Of a stretch of DNA of 64,000 nucleotides, positions 30,431 to 39,991 are shown one piece after another (position 1 is the stretch's first letter; the number at the start of each line of letters is the position of its first letter). Position numbers and translations under genes: made by a program. A model generated the notes under the pieces. It did no database searches and had not been told where the DNA came from. It saw only the letters and a list, made by a program, of their open reading frames with translations. Origin of the DNA: Lophium mytilinum (Eukaryota > Ascomycota > Dothideomycetes > Mytilinidiales > Mytilinidiaceae); contig MU004190.1 of assembly GCA_010093605.1 (NCBI GenBank), forward strand, positions 1,695,599-1,759,598. The letters run 5' to 3'.

Positions 30431-32305
30431 TTAGGTAATGAAGAAGACCTCCGCATCCATGCTCCCACTAGACTGCTTGCCAGTTACCAACACCATGGTA
30501 TGCGGACCCGCCGTCCTCCTGGTCGGTCGCGCAGGGGGATCTGGGATCGATTCCAGCACCCAACGACCACCATCCATCTTCACATCGACCTTAGTCCCAT
30601 TGACAAACACCTCAGCTTCCCCCGTCCCGCTAACCTTCCCATCCTTAAAAGTCGCCGTCATTTTCCCGCCACCAGCCTCCCGCTTCAACTCTGGTGTGAT
30701 CTTCGGCTCGACTCTCGCCGCACTCTTCCTCTCAAACGCCGCTGCAAAATCCAGCAACTCATCATCCGCGTATGCTTTTCCCGCAAACGTCAAGTTCACA
30801 GGCATGCCGATGTCGTGCAGCACTCCCATCGGCACGCTCATGGTCGGCACGCCTAGATGCCTCAACGCACGGTTGCCGTTGGAGTATCTGATCCCGTTCT
30901 GCATGGCGTATCTTGCACTCTTCGCATTCTCCTCCACATCAGCCCGGCCGATGCCGCCTTGTGCGGGGAACACGACAAAGTCAAACCCCTTTTCGTCGAG
31001 CCAGTCCTCAAAATCTCGCTTGCGCTGGGCTTCGAGTGCTGGAAGCATCTCCGCCATGCCGGGGATCTCCCAAATAGGGGTTACGTCTGCGGCGAGCTTG
31101 GTAAGACCTGGGTAATCAATGGCGTTCTTAGCTTCTGCAAAGAGATCTGGGATGTAATCCGGAGGCTTGGGAAACATGTCAGCCCCGTTGACGGTCCCGA
31201 GGCCAGGATGATTGCTGGCTTTGAGGAACTGGTCCCAGGATTTCGCGATGATGAGTGACCGCTCCAGACGACTCCAGTTATCAGGCGCACCGACGACGTT
31301 GTTTGTCAGGCCCGAGACACTGTCGTCTTCGTATTTCGTGACTAGTGGGAAGTCTGTCAACACGACTTCTGCGCCTAGTTCCTCAAGATGCTTCCGCGCT
31401 GTCTCCCAGAGCGCAATCACGCCAGGCGTTACGACCGTATCCTTCCCGTCTTTCTCCCCAACATACGCTCGTGGAACGCCAATTCTCTTTCCCTTCAAGT
31501 CCTGCTTCTGCGCCGTCCACTGAAACGACGGAGACGGCAGTTTCACAAAGGTCTGCTCGCGCCAAAAGTCCGTCACCGTCTCTTCGTCCTTCTGACACAA
31601 CACATCCAGCACCTCAGCCATATCCGCCACGGACCTCGTATATGGAACCACGACATCGCAAGTCCCATACAGCGGCCACAACCCTCTACACGAAATCACC
31701 CCACGAGAAGGCGTGTAGCACACAAGTCCGTTATTCGACGCCGGCGAGCGCCCCGAGCTCACCGTCTCCGAACCCATCGCAAACGCCGCAAAACTCGCCG
31801 CCGTCGACGTCGCCGCGCCTTGCGAAGACCCAGACACAAACGCTGCAGTCAAGTAGTCGACATTATACGGCGAGAGCGCACACCCATAAAGCCCGCGCTG
31901 CATGCCTCCTGCAGCCATCGGCGGCATATTCGTCTTCCCGATCAACACCGCGCCGGCTTCTCGTAGCTTTGCCGCAACCCATGCGTCTTCGTTTGACTGG
32001 AGGTCTTTGAAGGCGAGGGAGCCGGCGGAGACGGTGAGGCCGGTGTACTTGTAGCTGTCTTTGAGCGTGTAGGGGATACCGTCTAATGGGCTGAGGGGTT
32101 TGCCGGATGCACGGCGTTGGTCGCTGGCGCGCGCTTCGTCGAGGACGCGGGGGTTGAAGACTGTGAATGCGTTGAGATGGATGCCGGATAGGTCGTAGGT
32201 TGCTATGCGGTGGAGGTAGGTGATGCAGAGCTCGACGCTGGTGGTGGCTCCTGAGTTGAGGGCGGCGCGGTGGGAGGCGATGCTGGCTTCTACGACGTTG
32301 AACAT
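30431..32305 (-). CDS. Amidase, amidase-signature family
   Basis: Intronless, 624 aa. Amidase-signature family with the Ser-cisSer-Lys triad in place: Lys82 in YTLKDSYK, Ser160 in SGSSQGAATS and Ser184 in SETVSSGRSPAS. The 24-residue spacing between the two serines matches FAAH-type enzymes. GIPYTLKDSYKYTGLTVSAG and IGKTNMPPMAAGG are also family blocks. It hydrolyses an amide (R-CONH2 or a secondary amide) to acid and amine; the substrate is not predictable. The C-terminal about 90 residues (KMTATFKDGKVSGTGEAEVF...) form a beta-rich extension beyond the usual catalytic core. The nucleophile glycines (usual GGS) are replaced by VSS, a mild deviation. Confidence 0.93.
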   Translation of the reverse strand: MFNVVEASIASHRAALNSGATTSVELCITYLHRIATYDLSGIHLNAFTVFNPRVLDEARASDQRRASGKPLSPLDGIPYTLKDSYKYTGLTVSAGSLAFKDLQSNEDAWVAAKLREAGAVLIGKTNMPPMAAGGMQRGLYGCALSPYNVDYLTAAFVSGSSQGAATSTAASFAAFAMGSETVSSGRSPASNNGLVCYTPSRGVISCRGLWPLYGTCDVVVPYTRSVADMAEVLDVLCQKDEETVTDFWREQTFVKLPSPSFQWTAQKQDLKGKRIGVPRAYVGEKDGKDTVVTPGVIALWETARKHLEELGAEVVLTDFPLVTKYEDDSVSGLTNNVVGAPDNWSRLERSLIIAKSWDQFLKASNHPGLGTVNGADMFPKPPDYIPDLFAEAKNAIDYPGLTKLAADVTPIWEIPGMAEMLPALEAQRKRDFEDWLDEKGFDFVVFPAQGGIGRADVEENAKSARYAMQNGIRYSNGNRALRHLGVPTMSVPMGVLHDIGMPVNLTFAGKAYADDELLDFAAAFERKSAARVEPKITPELKREAGGGKMTATFKDGKVSGTGEAEVFVNGTKVDVKMDGGRWVLESIPDPPARPTRRTAGPHTMVLVTGKQSSGSMDAEVFFIT

Positions 32306-33145
32306 GATCCGAGGAAGTTCTCTGGTGGTTAGAGCACGTGGTCGTCGGGTTTATCGAATGACAAATGTGAGTGCTGTCGAAGCTTCTGAGAATTGCTACA
32401 CGTCGGTCGTAAGAGATAAGAGATGGAAATGAATGAAGATTGCTGAAGAAGACTCAATCGAGCCTTTAGAGATCTCACGATAGATGATAATGTCGCAGTC
32501 TCTGAGTACTTATTGATGGTGGATGTTCGCGACAGCAAACACATTATGCGGTTGAGGCTTCGGGGGTATGCCGTCAGCGGCGGACACTCGAAGCCGAAGT
32601 GCTAAGCTCGACTAGGCAACCCGCGAACTGAATAAGCTATCTTGGATGGTGTTGAGCTGCTGCTTTACGTAGAAATACTGCTATCAGACAACCTTCAAAA
32701 GCCGCCACTCCATGAAATAGACTGTCGCCGCCGCTGTTGCTAGCGTGCTCCTTGGTCCAACTATTTGCTAGCAGCAACACTGATTGATGAGAGAAATGCT
32801 CATTTATTCGCTTTAGGTCTCTTGCCAGCACCCGTCACCTTTCATTCGGCACCTTCTTCCTCTCTGGTCCCGCCAATGTTCTCTCTGTACATCACACCCT
32901 ACGATGACGAGTTGATGGACTTTCGTTGATGCGAGAAGCGATGGTTGATTTCCAAAAGAAAGACGAGGGTATTTCTAAGCTCAAGCCCGAAACCCGAGCC
33001 CGCTTCGCAAGGCGGGTGGCGGGGTAAAAAGAGCTTACATACCCCTCCACCGCTAGTGTTGTGACTTCAAATACATCATCAATCCCCTGATAATTATTTT
33101 CTCCATCTACAACCCCCCTGTATTTGTATTCCCAGCTCCACCAAA
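32306..33145. other. Divergent promoter between amidase and monooxygenase
   Basis: No gene seen. The two genes start about 840 bp apart on opposite strands and could share regulation. A pyrimidine-rich leader (ttttctccatctacaacccc) precedes the monooxygenase start. Confidence 0.5.
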
Positions 33146-34351
33146 ATGGCCCTCAGCACCCGCAAACCAATCCTAATCTCCGGCGCCGGCCTCGCCTCCC
33201 TCCTCCTCGCGCAATCCCTCCTCCGCGCCTCCATCCCCTTCCTCATCTTCGAGCGCGACAGCTCCTTCTCCTTCCGCGCCCAAGGCTACCGCCTCCGCCT
33301 CTCCTCGCAAGGCCTCGACGCCATCGAATCCGCCCTCGGCCCCGAGAAGTGGCAGCGCTTCTGGGACACGTGCGGCAAGACCGGCGGCGGGGGCTTCGGC
33401 GCCCTGGACGCAACGACTGGCCAGCGACTCCCCGAACCACCACCCTCTAACGACAAACCCAAAGGCCCCAAAGAGACCCTCACCTCCCGCGACGGCAAGA
33501 TCATCGGCATCTCGCGCGGCGAAATGCGCAAAGTCTTCGCGGCCGGCTGCGAGCCGTTCATCCACTGGTCCCACCGCGTTACCAGCTACGAGTTAACCGC
33601 GTCCGGCGTCCACGCCGTCTTCGCGGATGGCTCGAAGTCCGTCGAGGGCGAGATGCTGATCGCCGGCGAGGGCATCTACTCGAAAGTCGCGAAGCAGGTC
33701 TCGCAAGGGCGGCTGAAGGTGTACGACACCGGCGCGCGGGGTATCCACGGGCAAGCGCCGACGACGGCGTTTAAAGGGCTCGGAGAGGGCGTGTGGCGGA
33801 TGGTCGATGACTCGAATCCTAAGGGACGCTGCTCGGTCATCACGAACGTGCGGTCGGGGGATATGGATGATCCGAACGTGCAGTTTGGGTGGACGATGGC
33901 GGCGCAGCCAGGCGTTATTGTGGCGCCGAATGATGACGGGGCGATGGTTGGGACGCCGGCGGCGGAGATGGTGAAGGAGCTTACTGCGAACTGGCATCCG
34001 CGCCTGAAGCCGCTGTTCGATGAGATGGATGTGTCTGAGGCGGCGTTTTGGAAGATTACGTGCTCGACGCCGACGGGCGTTCCGGATTGGCCGAATGAGC
34101 CGCGGGTTACGGTTATTGGGGATGCGGTACATTCTATGACGCCCGCTGGTGGTATTGGGGCGAATACGGCGGTTCAGGACTCCGCGCTGCTTGGGAGATT
34201 GATTGCTGAGGCGGGTGGGTATGCGGATGGCGTGACGGCGGCTTATGAGAAGGAGATGAGGGTGTATGGCAGCGAGGCGGTTGGGATTAGCTATGGATTG
34301 GCAACACAGGGGTTCGGGATTAAGATCGATGAGAACTCTAAGACGGTTTAG
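33146..34351 (+). CDS. FAD-dependent aromatic-type monooxygenase
   Basis: Intronless, 401 aa. The N-terminal FAD motif is PILISGAGLASLLLAQSLL, with Ser in place of the last Gly of GxGxxG, followed by the ribose-binding acid in IFERDSSF. The second FAD motif, VIGDAVHSMTPAGGIGANTA, lies near residue 330. The fold is that of p-hydroxybenzoate or salicylate hydroxylases: single-component flavoprotein monooxygenases using NAD(P)H and O2. No transmembrane anchor is visible. The 5' half is extremely GC-rich at third positions. Its context (amidase divergent, broken MFS exporter convergent) suggests catabolism or detoxification of an aromatic or amide compound. The substrate is unknown. Confidence 0.9.
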   Translation: MALSTRKPILISGAGLASLLLAQSLLRASIPFLIFERDSSFSFRAQGYRLRLSSQGLDAIESALGPEKWQRFWDTCGKTGGGGFGALDATTGQRLPEPPPSNDKPKGPKETLTSRDGKIIGISRGEMRKVFAAGCEPFIHWSHRVTSYELTASGVHAVFADGSKSVEGEMLIAGEGIYSKVAKQVSQGRLKVYDTGARGIHGQAPTTAFKGLGEGVWRMVDDSNPKGRCSVITNVRSGDMDDPNVQFGWTMAAQPGVIVAPNDDGAMVGTPAAEMVKELTANWHPRLKPLFDEMDVSEAAFWKITCSTPTGVPDWPNEPRVTVIGDAVHSMTPAGGIGANTAVQDSALLGRLIAEAGGYADGVTAAYEKEMRVYGSEAVGISYGLATQGFGIKIDENSKTV

Positions 34352-34884
34352 AGTAAAGAGTCAGGCATGGAATCGGGCGCAGGCAGTGTAAGATTATCAT
34401 GGGCGGTAGATATGAAGGCGTTCCGGCGTAAGTAATAGACTCATAATAGAAGATAGACTACGAAACGCTAGAGCATGAAGCTACTGACTAAACTACCAGA
34501 GCCCGTACAGTAGAAGTAGGGCAAAGTGACTTACGGCAAGTGGGCCAATATTAGCGTGCACAGTTTTCTAATCCAAAGCTTGAAAGAACTTTATATCTTG
34601 AAACTTTTGTTCAAAGGCCACGAGGGCACCCCCAACGGTGGTGAGGAAGGGTGCCCTGACTTTTGGCAAGGCACTATAGGTAACGTCATACGTCCCGGAG
34701 CTCTAGCTTTGGAATGGTTCTGTCTTTCAGTTAAAACACGAGTAATCAGACTCATCTTATGTCTTGCTGAAGATCACCTTGAAGGGAAACTTCGAAAATG
34801 GAGCAGAGACGTGCAAATCTCCAGATTCGTTACGCTCGCTCAAACTTCCACTCACACCATTTCCCAGGGCGCTTCCAGTTCTCC
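34352..34884. other. Intergenic between convergent genes
   Basis: No gene seen. A short inverted repeat (agggcaccc ... gggtgccct, about 34624-34657) could form a hairpin near the 3' end of the monooxygenase gene. Its role is unknown. Confidence 0.45.
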
Positions 34885-36621
34885 TTAGGCCAGCAGCTCA
34901 ACACCAGACGCCACCGCCCTATCTTCTTCCTCACAATCCCCCTCATCAACCCACCCCTCCCTCTCATCCTTCTCCATCCTCACAGACACCGGATCTAACA
35001 CCAGCGCCACCAGCGCAATCGCGCACCCAAACCACAGCGCGGAGCGATACCCCCTCAACCTCTCCCCAACCCCCTCTCCCCCCTTCCCAACCTGCATCTC
35101 CACCATCCCCGCAAACCCCAGCCCAACACTATTCCCATAAAGCAACAACACGCCCACCAAACTCGACGCAACCCCCTGCTGCGCGCGACTCACCGCATTA
35201 CTCGCGACAATCTGCGCAGCCGTGAAGACGAGGTCCGGGCAGAACGACATTAGGATAGTAGCCGGGAAGACCTGCGCCCAGTAGCTCTACTCGGCGGGCA
35301 TGGTGGCGACGAGGATGTTGGAGACGGCGACGGAGAGCAGGCCGATGGCGAGGATGTACTGCACGGGGATGAGGGGGATGAGGTGGGAGGCGAGCCGGGC
35401 GGCGAAGACGCCGAAGGTGAGGAAGGGGGTGGTTTTGTTAGGTTTGGTATTTTGAGAAAGATCCCACCCACCCACCATCCCACCCACCCGAGGGGAGCTC
35501 ACCCATACGGCGGCGCAGTGCAGCACGGAGTAGTTGCGGATTAGCTGGATCCAGGCGAGCATGTACCAGAATATTTTCTGTTCCCGGGGTGTTAGCAAGC
35601 TGGCAAAAAGAGGATGTTTGGGACGTTGAGCTTTAGGTCGGGTTGCATACTCCGAAAGACATGAAGGTCTTCAAGACTGAGAGCATCAGCGGGAGGAATG
35701 AGGGCGCTTTCCAGACGCTGAGGGGCATGATTGGTTCAGGGCAGTAGAGCTCCCATACCGCGAAGGCGGCGAGAGTGAGAACGCTACCGATCAGGATGCC
35801 AATTTGGTAGGGGCTTTTCCAACCGGCGGCGGGGGCTTGACTATACCTGTGTCAGCAGGCTGGATTGATACTGCAAAATGGTGGGTTGCTGTCTTACTTC
35901 CAGGTGAAGTTGAACATGATCAGCCTAGCAGTACCGAGCGCAGCACCAATCCAATCGATCTTGCCGTGCGCATCAACAGGCTGTTATTCCCCACCAAGCC
36001 ATGAACCTCGTAAAGACGCCCACAAGGACAGCGCCGAGATAGCCACCAATGGGAGCGGCAGCGCCGAAGATGCCCATACAAAAGTTGCGTGAGCGGCCTG
36101 GTGGAAACGTGATGCCGATCATGGCAACAGCATTAGGAAGAATGAGAGCACCGCCCATGCCAGTGAAGCCACGTGCGATATTGAAAGACAGAAAGGAGCG
36201 GCAGGCAATGTTCAGAAACGACCACAGGGAGAACCAAGCACCGCCGACGAGTAGCATCTTCTTGTGGCCGTACACGGAGCCTAGTCTGCCGCTCACGAGG
36301 ACGAAGGTGCCTTGGGTGAGGCTGATGATAAGCGAGAGGGTCAGCGATGATATAGTGGGTTGCTGTCTTCACTCACGGATAGCTGGCGGCGACCCAGTTG
36401 GACAGTCGGACGTCGCGAACGCCTAGTTCTCTTCCGATTTCGAAGCCTCCAGCGAAGGTAGTCCCGTTGGAGATCATCTGCACCAGTTTGCGAGCAAGAC
36501 GAATACGGCTATGGCAATTCGGCGTTCTTTTGGTGGTACTGTTGCCGCTATGGGTTCGGGTTGTGTGAGCACCGCAGGCGGTGATGGCGGTTGTTGGATC
36601 GTCCTGGCGGTGGTCGACATC
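34885..36621 (-). pseudogene. Broken DHA2-type MFS transporter gene
   Basis: Clear 14-helix drug/H+ antiporter homology runs through the region: QMISNGTTFAGGFEIGRELG, then SNWVAASYP, SGRLGSVYGHKKMLLVGGAW, FTGMGGALILPNAVAMIGIT, DAHGKIDWIGAALGTARLIM, IPVQYILAIGLLSVAVSNIL, and GVASSLVGVLLLYGNSVGLG. It cannot be read as one protein. A one-base loss lies between LLANW and QMISNG (about 36478). Between WWG and DAHGKID (about 35980) the expected helix is missing. No 3' splice site is found after HCAAVW, and an in-frame TAG (about 35285, CAG to TAG type) precedes SYWAQVFP. The start is likely MSTTARTIQQ at 36621. When intact it would have exported small toxic compounds. Several independent lesions make sequencing error an unlikely full explanation. 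Confidence 0.85.
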
Positions 36622-38909
36622 TCGTGGTTCAGTTTCTTGGAGAAGGATAGAGTAGACTGCAAAGATGTGCCTACTTAAAGGTAGTAGAAGAAAAGCAACT
36701 ATACTTATCATGTTCTAGAGTCATCTGAGAAACCCTCTACCGTATACTTCCTGCATATTGAGACGCCAGGCTTGGCAAGCTTACCGATTCCCTTAACTCA
36801 AGAGCGGTGGGGAGTGTCAAACCGGTGGTGTTAGGGGGGGCGCGACCCACGATTTAGTTCGCTGGCGTTGAGCTGATACGTTGGAATCCGTATGCATACG
36901 ATAATGTACCAAGACCGGCCTCTCAATATTAGAAACTACACGGTATACGCGTGTATCTCAGACTTACCTATCTTCAGCGTATCAGGTCAGCTCCAGTAAC
37001 TTGAAATGTGGGTCGCCTGCCTCTAAGCCAGTCCAACATATCTGCTAGACCCTCTTCTCTACGCTTCTGGGTTTAGGAGATAGCCTAGCATTTCCGACTC
37101 CCGAGGGCCTTTGGAATTGATAGGAAGAATATAGTACCCTTGTAGTAGAAGGAAAGTTATCAGCTCGGATAGATCTCTCGTTTAGGTATGACTTCCGCGT
37201 CTTCCTTCCATCACATTCATCGTATGGTACTCTTGAAGGAGGTATTGTCTCTTCGAGAAGAAATGCCTGAAGGTCTATTTGCTGTCTAGGACGTGTAATA
37301 TGGTTCTGGCGAATGCTGACTTGCGGTTTTAGAAGATTTCGAGCAGTGTAGTCATTACACTGGAGCTAATCGGGGAGGAGTGGATGCAGGCTGTACTTTT
37401 CGCTCTGGAGACAGACTCAGGTGTCTGCGGTATGTAGTGGATGAGGGGCCGCCTTCGGAGCTAAAGGAGCTCTACTGGGATCAGTGGGAGAGAGTCACGT
37501 GGACGTTTTCACACGTGTGATCTGAAAATACCCAGTTAGAAGATAATCGGAAGAGGGGAAAAGATACGGGAAGAGAAGCAAAAGGAGCACATTGTTTCCG
37601 AAATATATCAAGGAGGGGCTCCAAACTGCTGGCAACGACGCTCGCTGCAGCCTTTGTAGGCATTATATTCCGCCGGTCCGTTCAAATGGGGGCACGGCAG
37701 TAATGCATCATCAGGCCTCGGCAGCCTAGCAGCTAACTGAACCTTTTTAGTATCGTCGGTTTTAAGTATATATTGGTTGACTGCTAACATTTAGCTAGCG
37801 TCTTACCTTTTAACCGCTCACGTGATATTGACACTGAGTCCTTGTATCAGTATCAGTGAGCTTTAAGGTAAAGAGGATTCTTCCAGCATCAAAGGCATCA
37901 CGTGCTGAGGTACCAGGGTCATGTTCTGGGAACGAAAGGAAACTTGCTCTCGTTAAGCTTGTACAAATATGCCTAGGACATCGCGGTATGGTATGTAGAG
38001 ACCACACAGTGTCTAGATCTCTTCATCTAGCTAGGAGGCAGACCAGATAGCCCCAAACGAAACCATCTCATGGTGTTGATGTGTTTAGTCGGTAAGAGAA
38101 TTACGCCGCATTGATGAGAGATTCGTAGGCTAAGCCGAGATCGCTTAAAAGTGTACGTCGAGAGTGTTCTGCCATGAACCTTGCCGCCAACATGCGGTAT
38201 CCTCTACGACTAGGCAACGGCGAAACTCCAAAACTTTGTCAGAGGCGAATTTCACCGGAACAACCTCGTCCACTAAGTCACAGCTTGTGGACACGTCCGG
38301 TGACCAAACGCAGACTGAGGCCACTGGTTGAACACAGCCCCCCTGAACGGGTCGTGCACCCCTTTGCACGACATTGCTTTTGGAGTGCAGATTACCCCTG
38401 TTGCACAAAGAGGCGTACGACCCTAGTAGTTCGGGAGGCCTGTAGGCGGAACCCAAACGGAAGGGGGTCCTCATCTTGGATTACTTTTCCCAAGGTCGAG
38501 CTGAATCTGCTAGAAGTATGGTGCCGGGAGGCGTTACTGTACATCATCCTGCGTTTATGACTGCCTTTCGTAATTTGATATTTACGCTCATTATCTAGAC
38601 GTATCTACATGCTGTACACACTCGAAACTGGGCACATGCAGCTGAACCACTAGACGGTGCATGGTTGCGTCGCTGCAACGCTGTCTATATGCGTCCATAA
38701 CATCACATATATGGTCGGCTGGAGTTTCTGTTGTCACAGGGTAATACCATGAATGACGGGTAGCTGATCGGCGCCCAAACCTGCGCTCGAGGTAACTCAG
38801 GGAGCTATATATTCTAACAAAACATCGAAGTCCTGTCCACAGTACCATCGCAACAGGTCTACAATCGGGACCTTTTCCTTCGAGACGGTATTCGAGACCA
38901 GTTCGAAGC
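36622..38909. other. 2.3-kb gene-free stretch
   Basis: I see no gene, RNA gene or repeat that I can support. Short open frames on both strands have no family resemblance. The last 150 bases include a tatata stretch (about 38806) that may be the promoter of the 38910 gene. Confidence 0.5.
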
Positions 38910-39899
38910 ATGACAGACCAAAATGATATCGATCTCGCCACTTGGGACATTTACATGCCTCTCATAGGCGATGCCGGCGACGATGCCGGCTTTCGGATGA
39001 AGAACTTGCCCGGCGAGAAGGAACGTATCTACACGACGGGCTATGACCGGAACCCTGCTGAAACGGCAGTTCTTGGTCGCCTCTTTCACGTCGTTCACGG
39101 TTACACGCGCGACGGAGAAGACCCCCCTGCGACACTGATCGTGTTTGAGTGGAACTTACGACCGGGCCCGTTACCACGGCGCTTCCGCGAGGTGAATATC
39201 GAGGTCACCTTCGCAGCGCGAGAGCTCCGCCCGGGCATGCTTCCCAGCGAGGACTTGACCGCCTACGACCCTGGCGTGGTCAAGGTGGGACCTGAAGTAC
39301 CATTGCAACAATCAGCGATCACGTACACAGTGGACAAGACGACCGGCCGTAAAATTGGATTGAGTGTTGGATTCGGAGGCTACGTTTCCGTCAACCCAGA
39401 AGTGTCGTCCGAGACGAAGAAGTCGGGAATCCAGCGCATCGACTACAACGTGCAAGCTGGATATCCATTTTTCGCGAACAAGAACTGCGGGCAGCCGAAC
39501 GGAGTTATTTGGACCTTCCAGGAAAACGCAACACAGGAGAGCGGTCTCCCCAGGGTTGTCAGAACGGCGGTGCTGCTCGAGCGCTTTGACGACGATTTTG
39601 GAGCCTTCGAGGCAAAAATCCAGACCACTTCGCACATCTCTGTTGTCGAGGATGCCAAAGAGACCTTGCGACGGGCGGTGGGTAAAGTGCCAGTCGACGA
39701 TCCCGTCACGTTTTATCCCGCGTTTCGCGCTGAGGTTGCACATGGTGGCGTTGTTCTTTTCGGCGACAAAAAGAATGTTAAGAATGTGGAGAATCCTCTG
39801 GACTTGAACAATTTGAGCTCTGAGGATTTTCATGCGCTCATTGCGATTGTGCCAAAAGATCCCAAGGAGGTCATTTCAAAGAAACCAAACATAGGGTAG
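38910..39899 (+). CDS. Unknown 329-aa protein, paired with subtilisin gene
   Basis: Intronless, 329 aa; I recognise no named domain. It is beta-rich by appearance: VNIEVTFAARELRPG, IGLSVGFGGYVSVNPEVS, RIDYNVQAGYPFF and VIWTFQENATQESG look like alternating-polarity strands, with an amphipathic C-terminal part (AKETLRRAVGKVP). No signal peptide or membrane helix is visible. The stop lies 92 bp from the stop of a convergent STAND-like subtilisin gene. In Podospora, a gasdermin-like cell-death protein (HET-Q1) is cleaved by a subtilisin-like protease (HET-Q2), and fungal gasdermin genes often sit beside protease genes. A similar effector/protease pair is possible here, but similarity to gasdermins was not shown. 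Confidence 0.75.
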   Translation: MTDQNDIDLATWDIYMPLIGDAGDDAGFRMKNLPGEKERIYTTGYDRNPAETAVLGRLFHVVHGYTRDGEDPPATLIVFEWNLRPGPLPRRFREVNIEVTFAARELRPGMLPSEDLTAYDPGVVKVGPEVPLQQSAITYTVDKTTGRKIGLSVGFGGYVSVNPEVSSETKKSGIQRIDYNVQAGYPFFANKNCGQPNGVIWTFQENATQESGLPRVVRTAVLLERFDDDFGAFEAKIQTTSHISVVEDAKETLRRAVGKVPVDDPVTFYPAFRAEVAHGGVVLFGDKKNVKNVENPLDLNNLSSEDFHALIAIVPKDPKEVISKKPNIG

Positions 39900-39991
39900 A
39901 GTCTTTGGCTCATGTAATGTACTGAACGTTATATTTGCGCTCGAGAGATAACTGAAAATCTGGTGATACCTTCGCATATGGCTTTTGTAAC

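Noticed and set aside
31388-31966. 192-codon plus-strand frame inside the amidase gene
   Set aside because: Antisense shadow, Arg/His/Pro-rich, across the amidase catalytic core.
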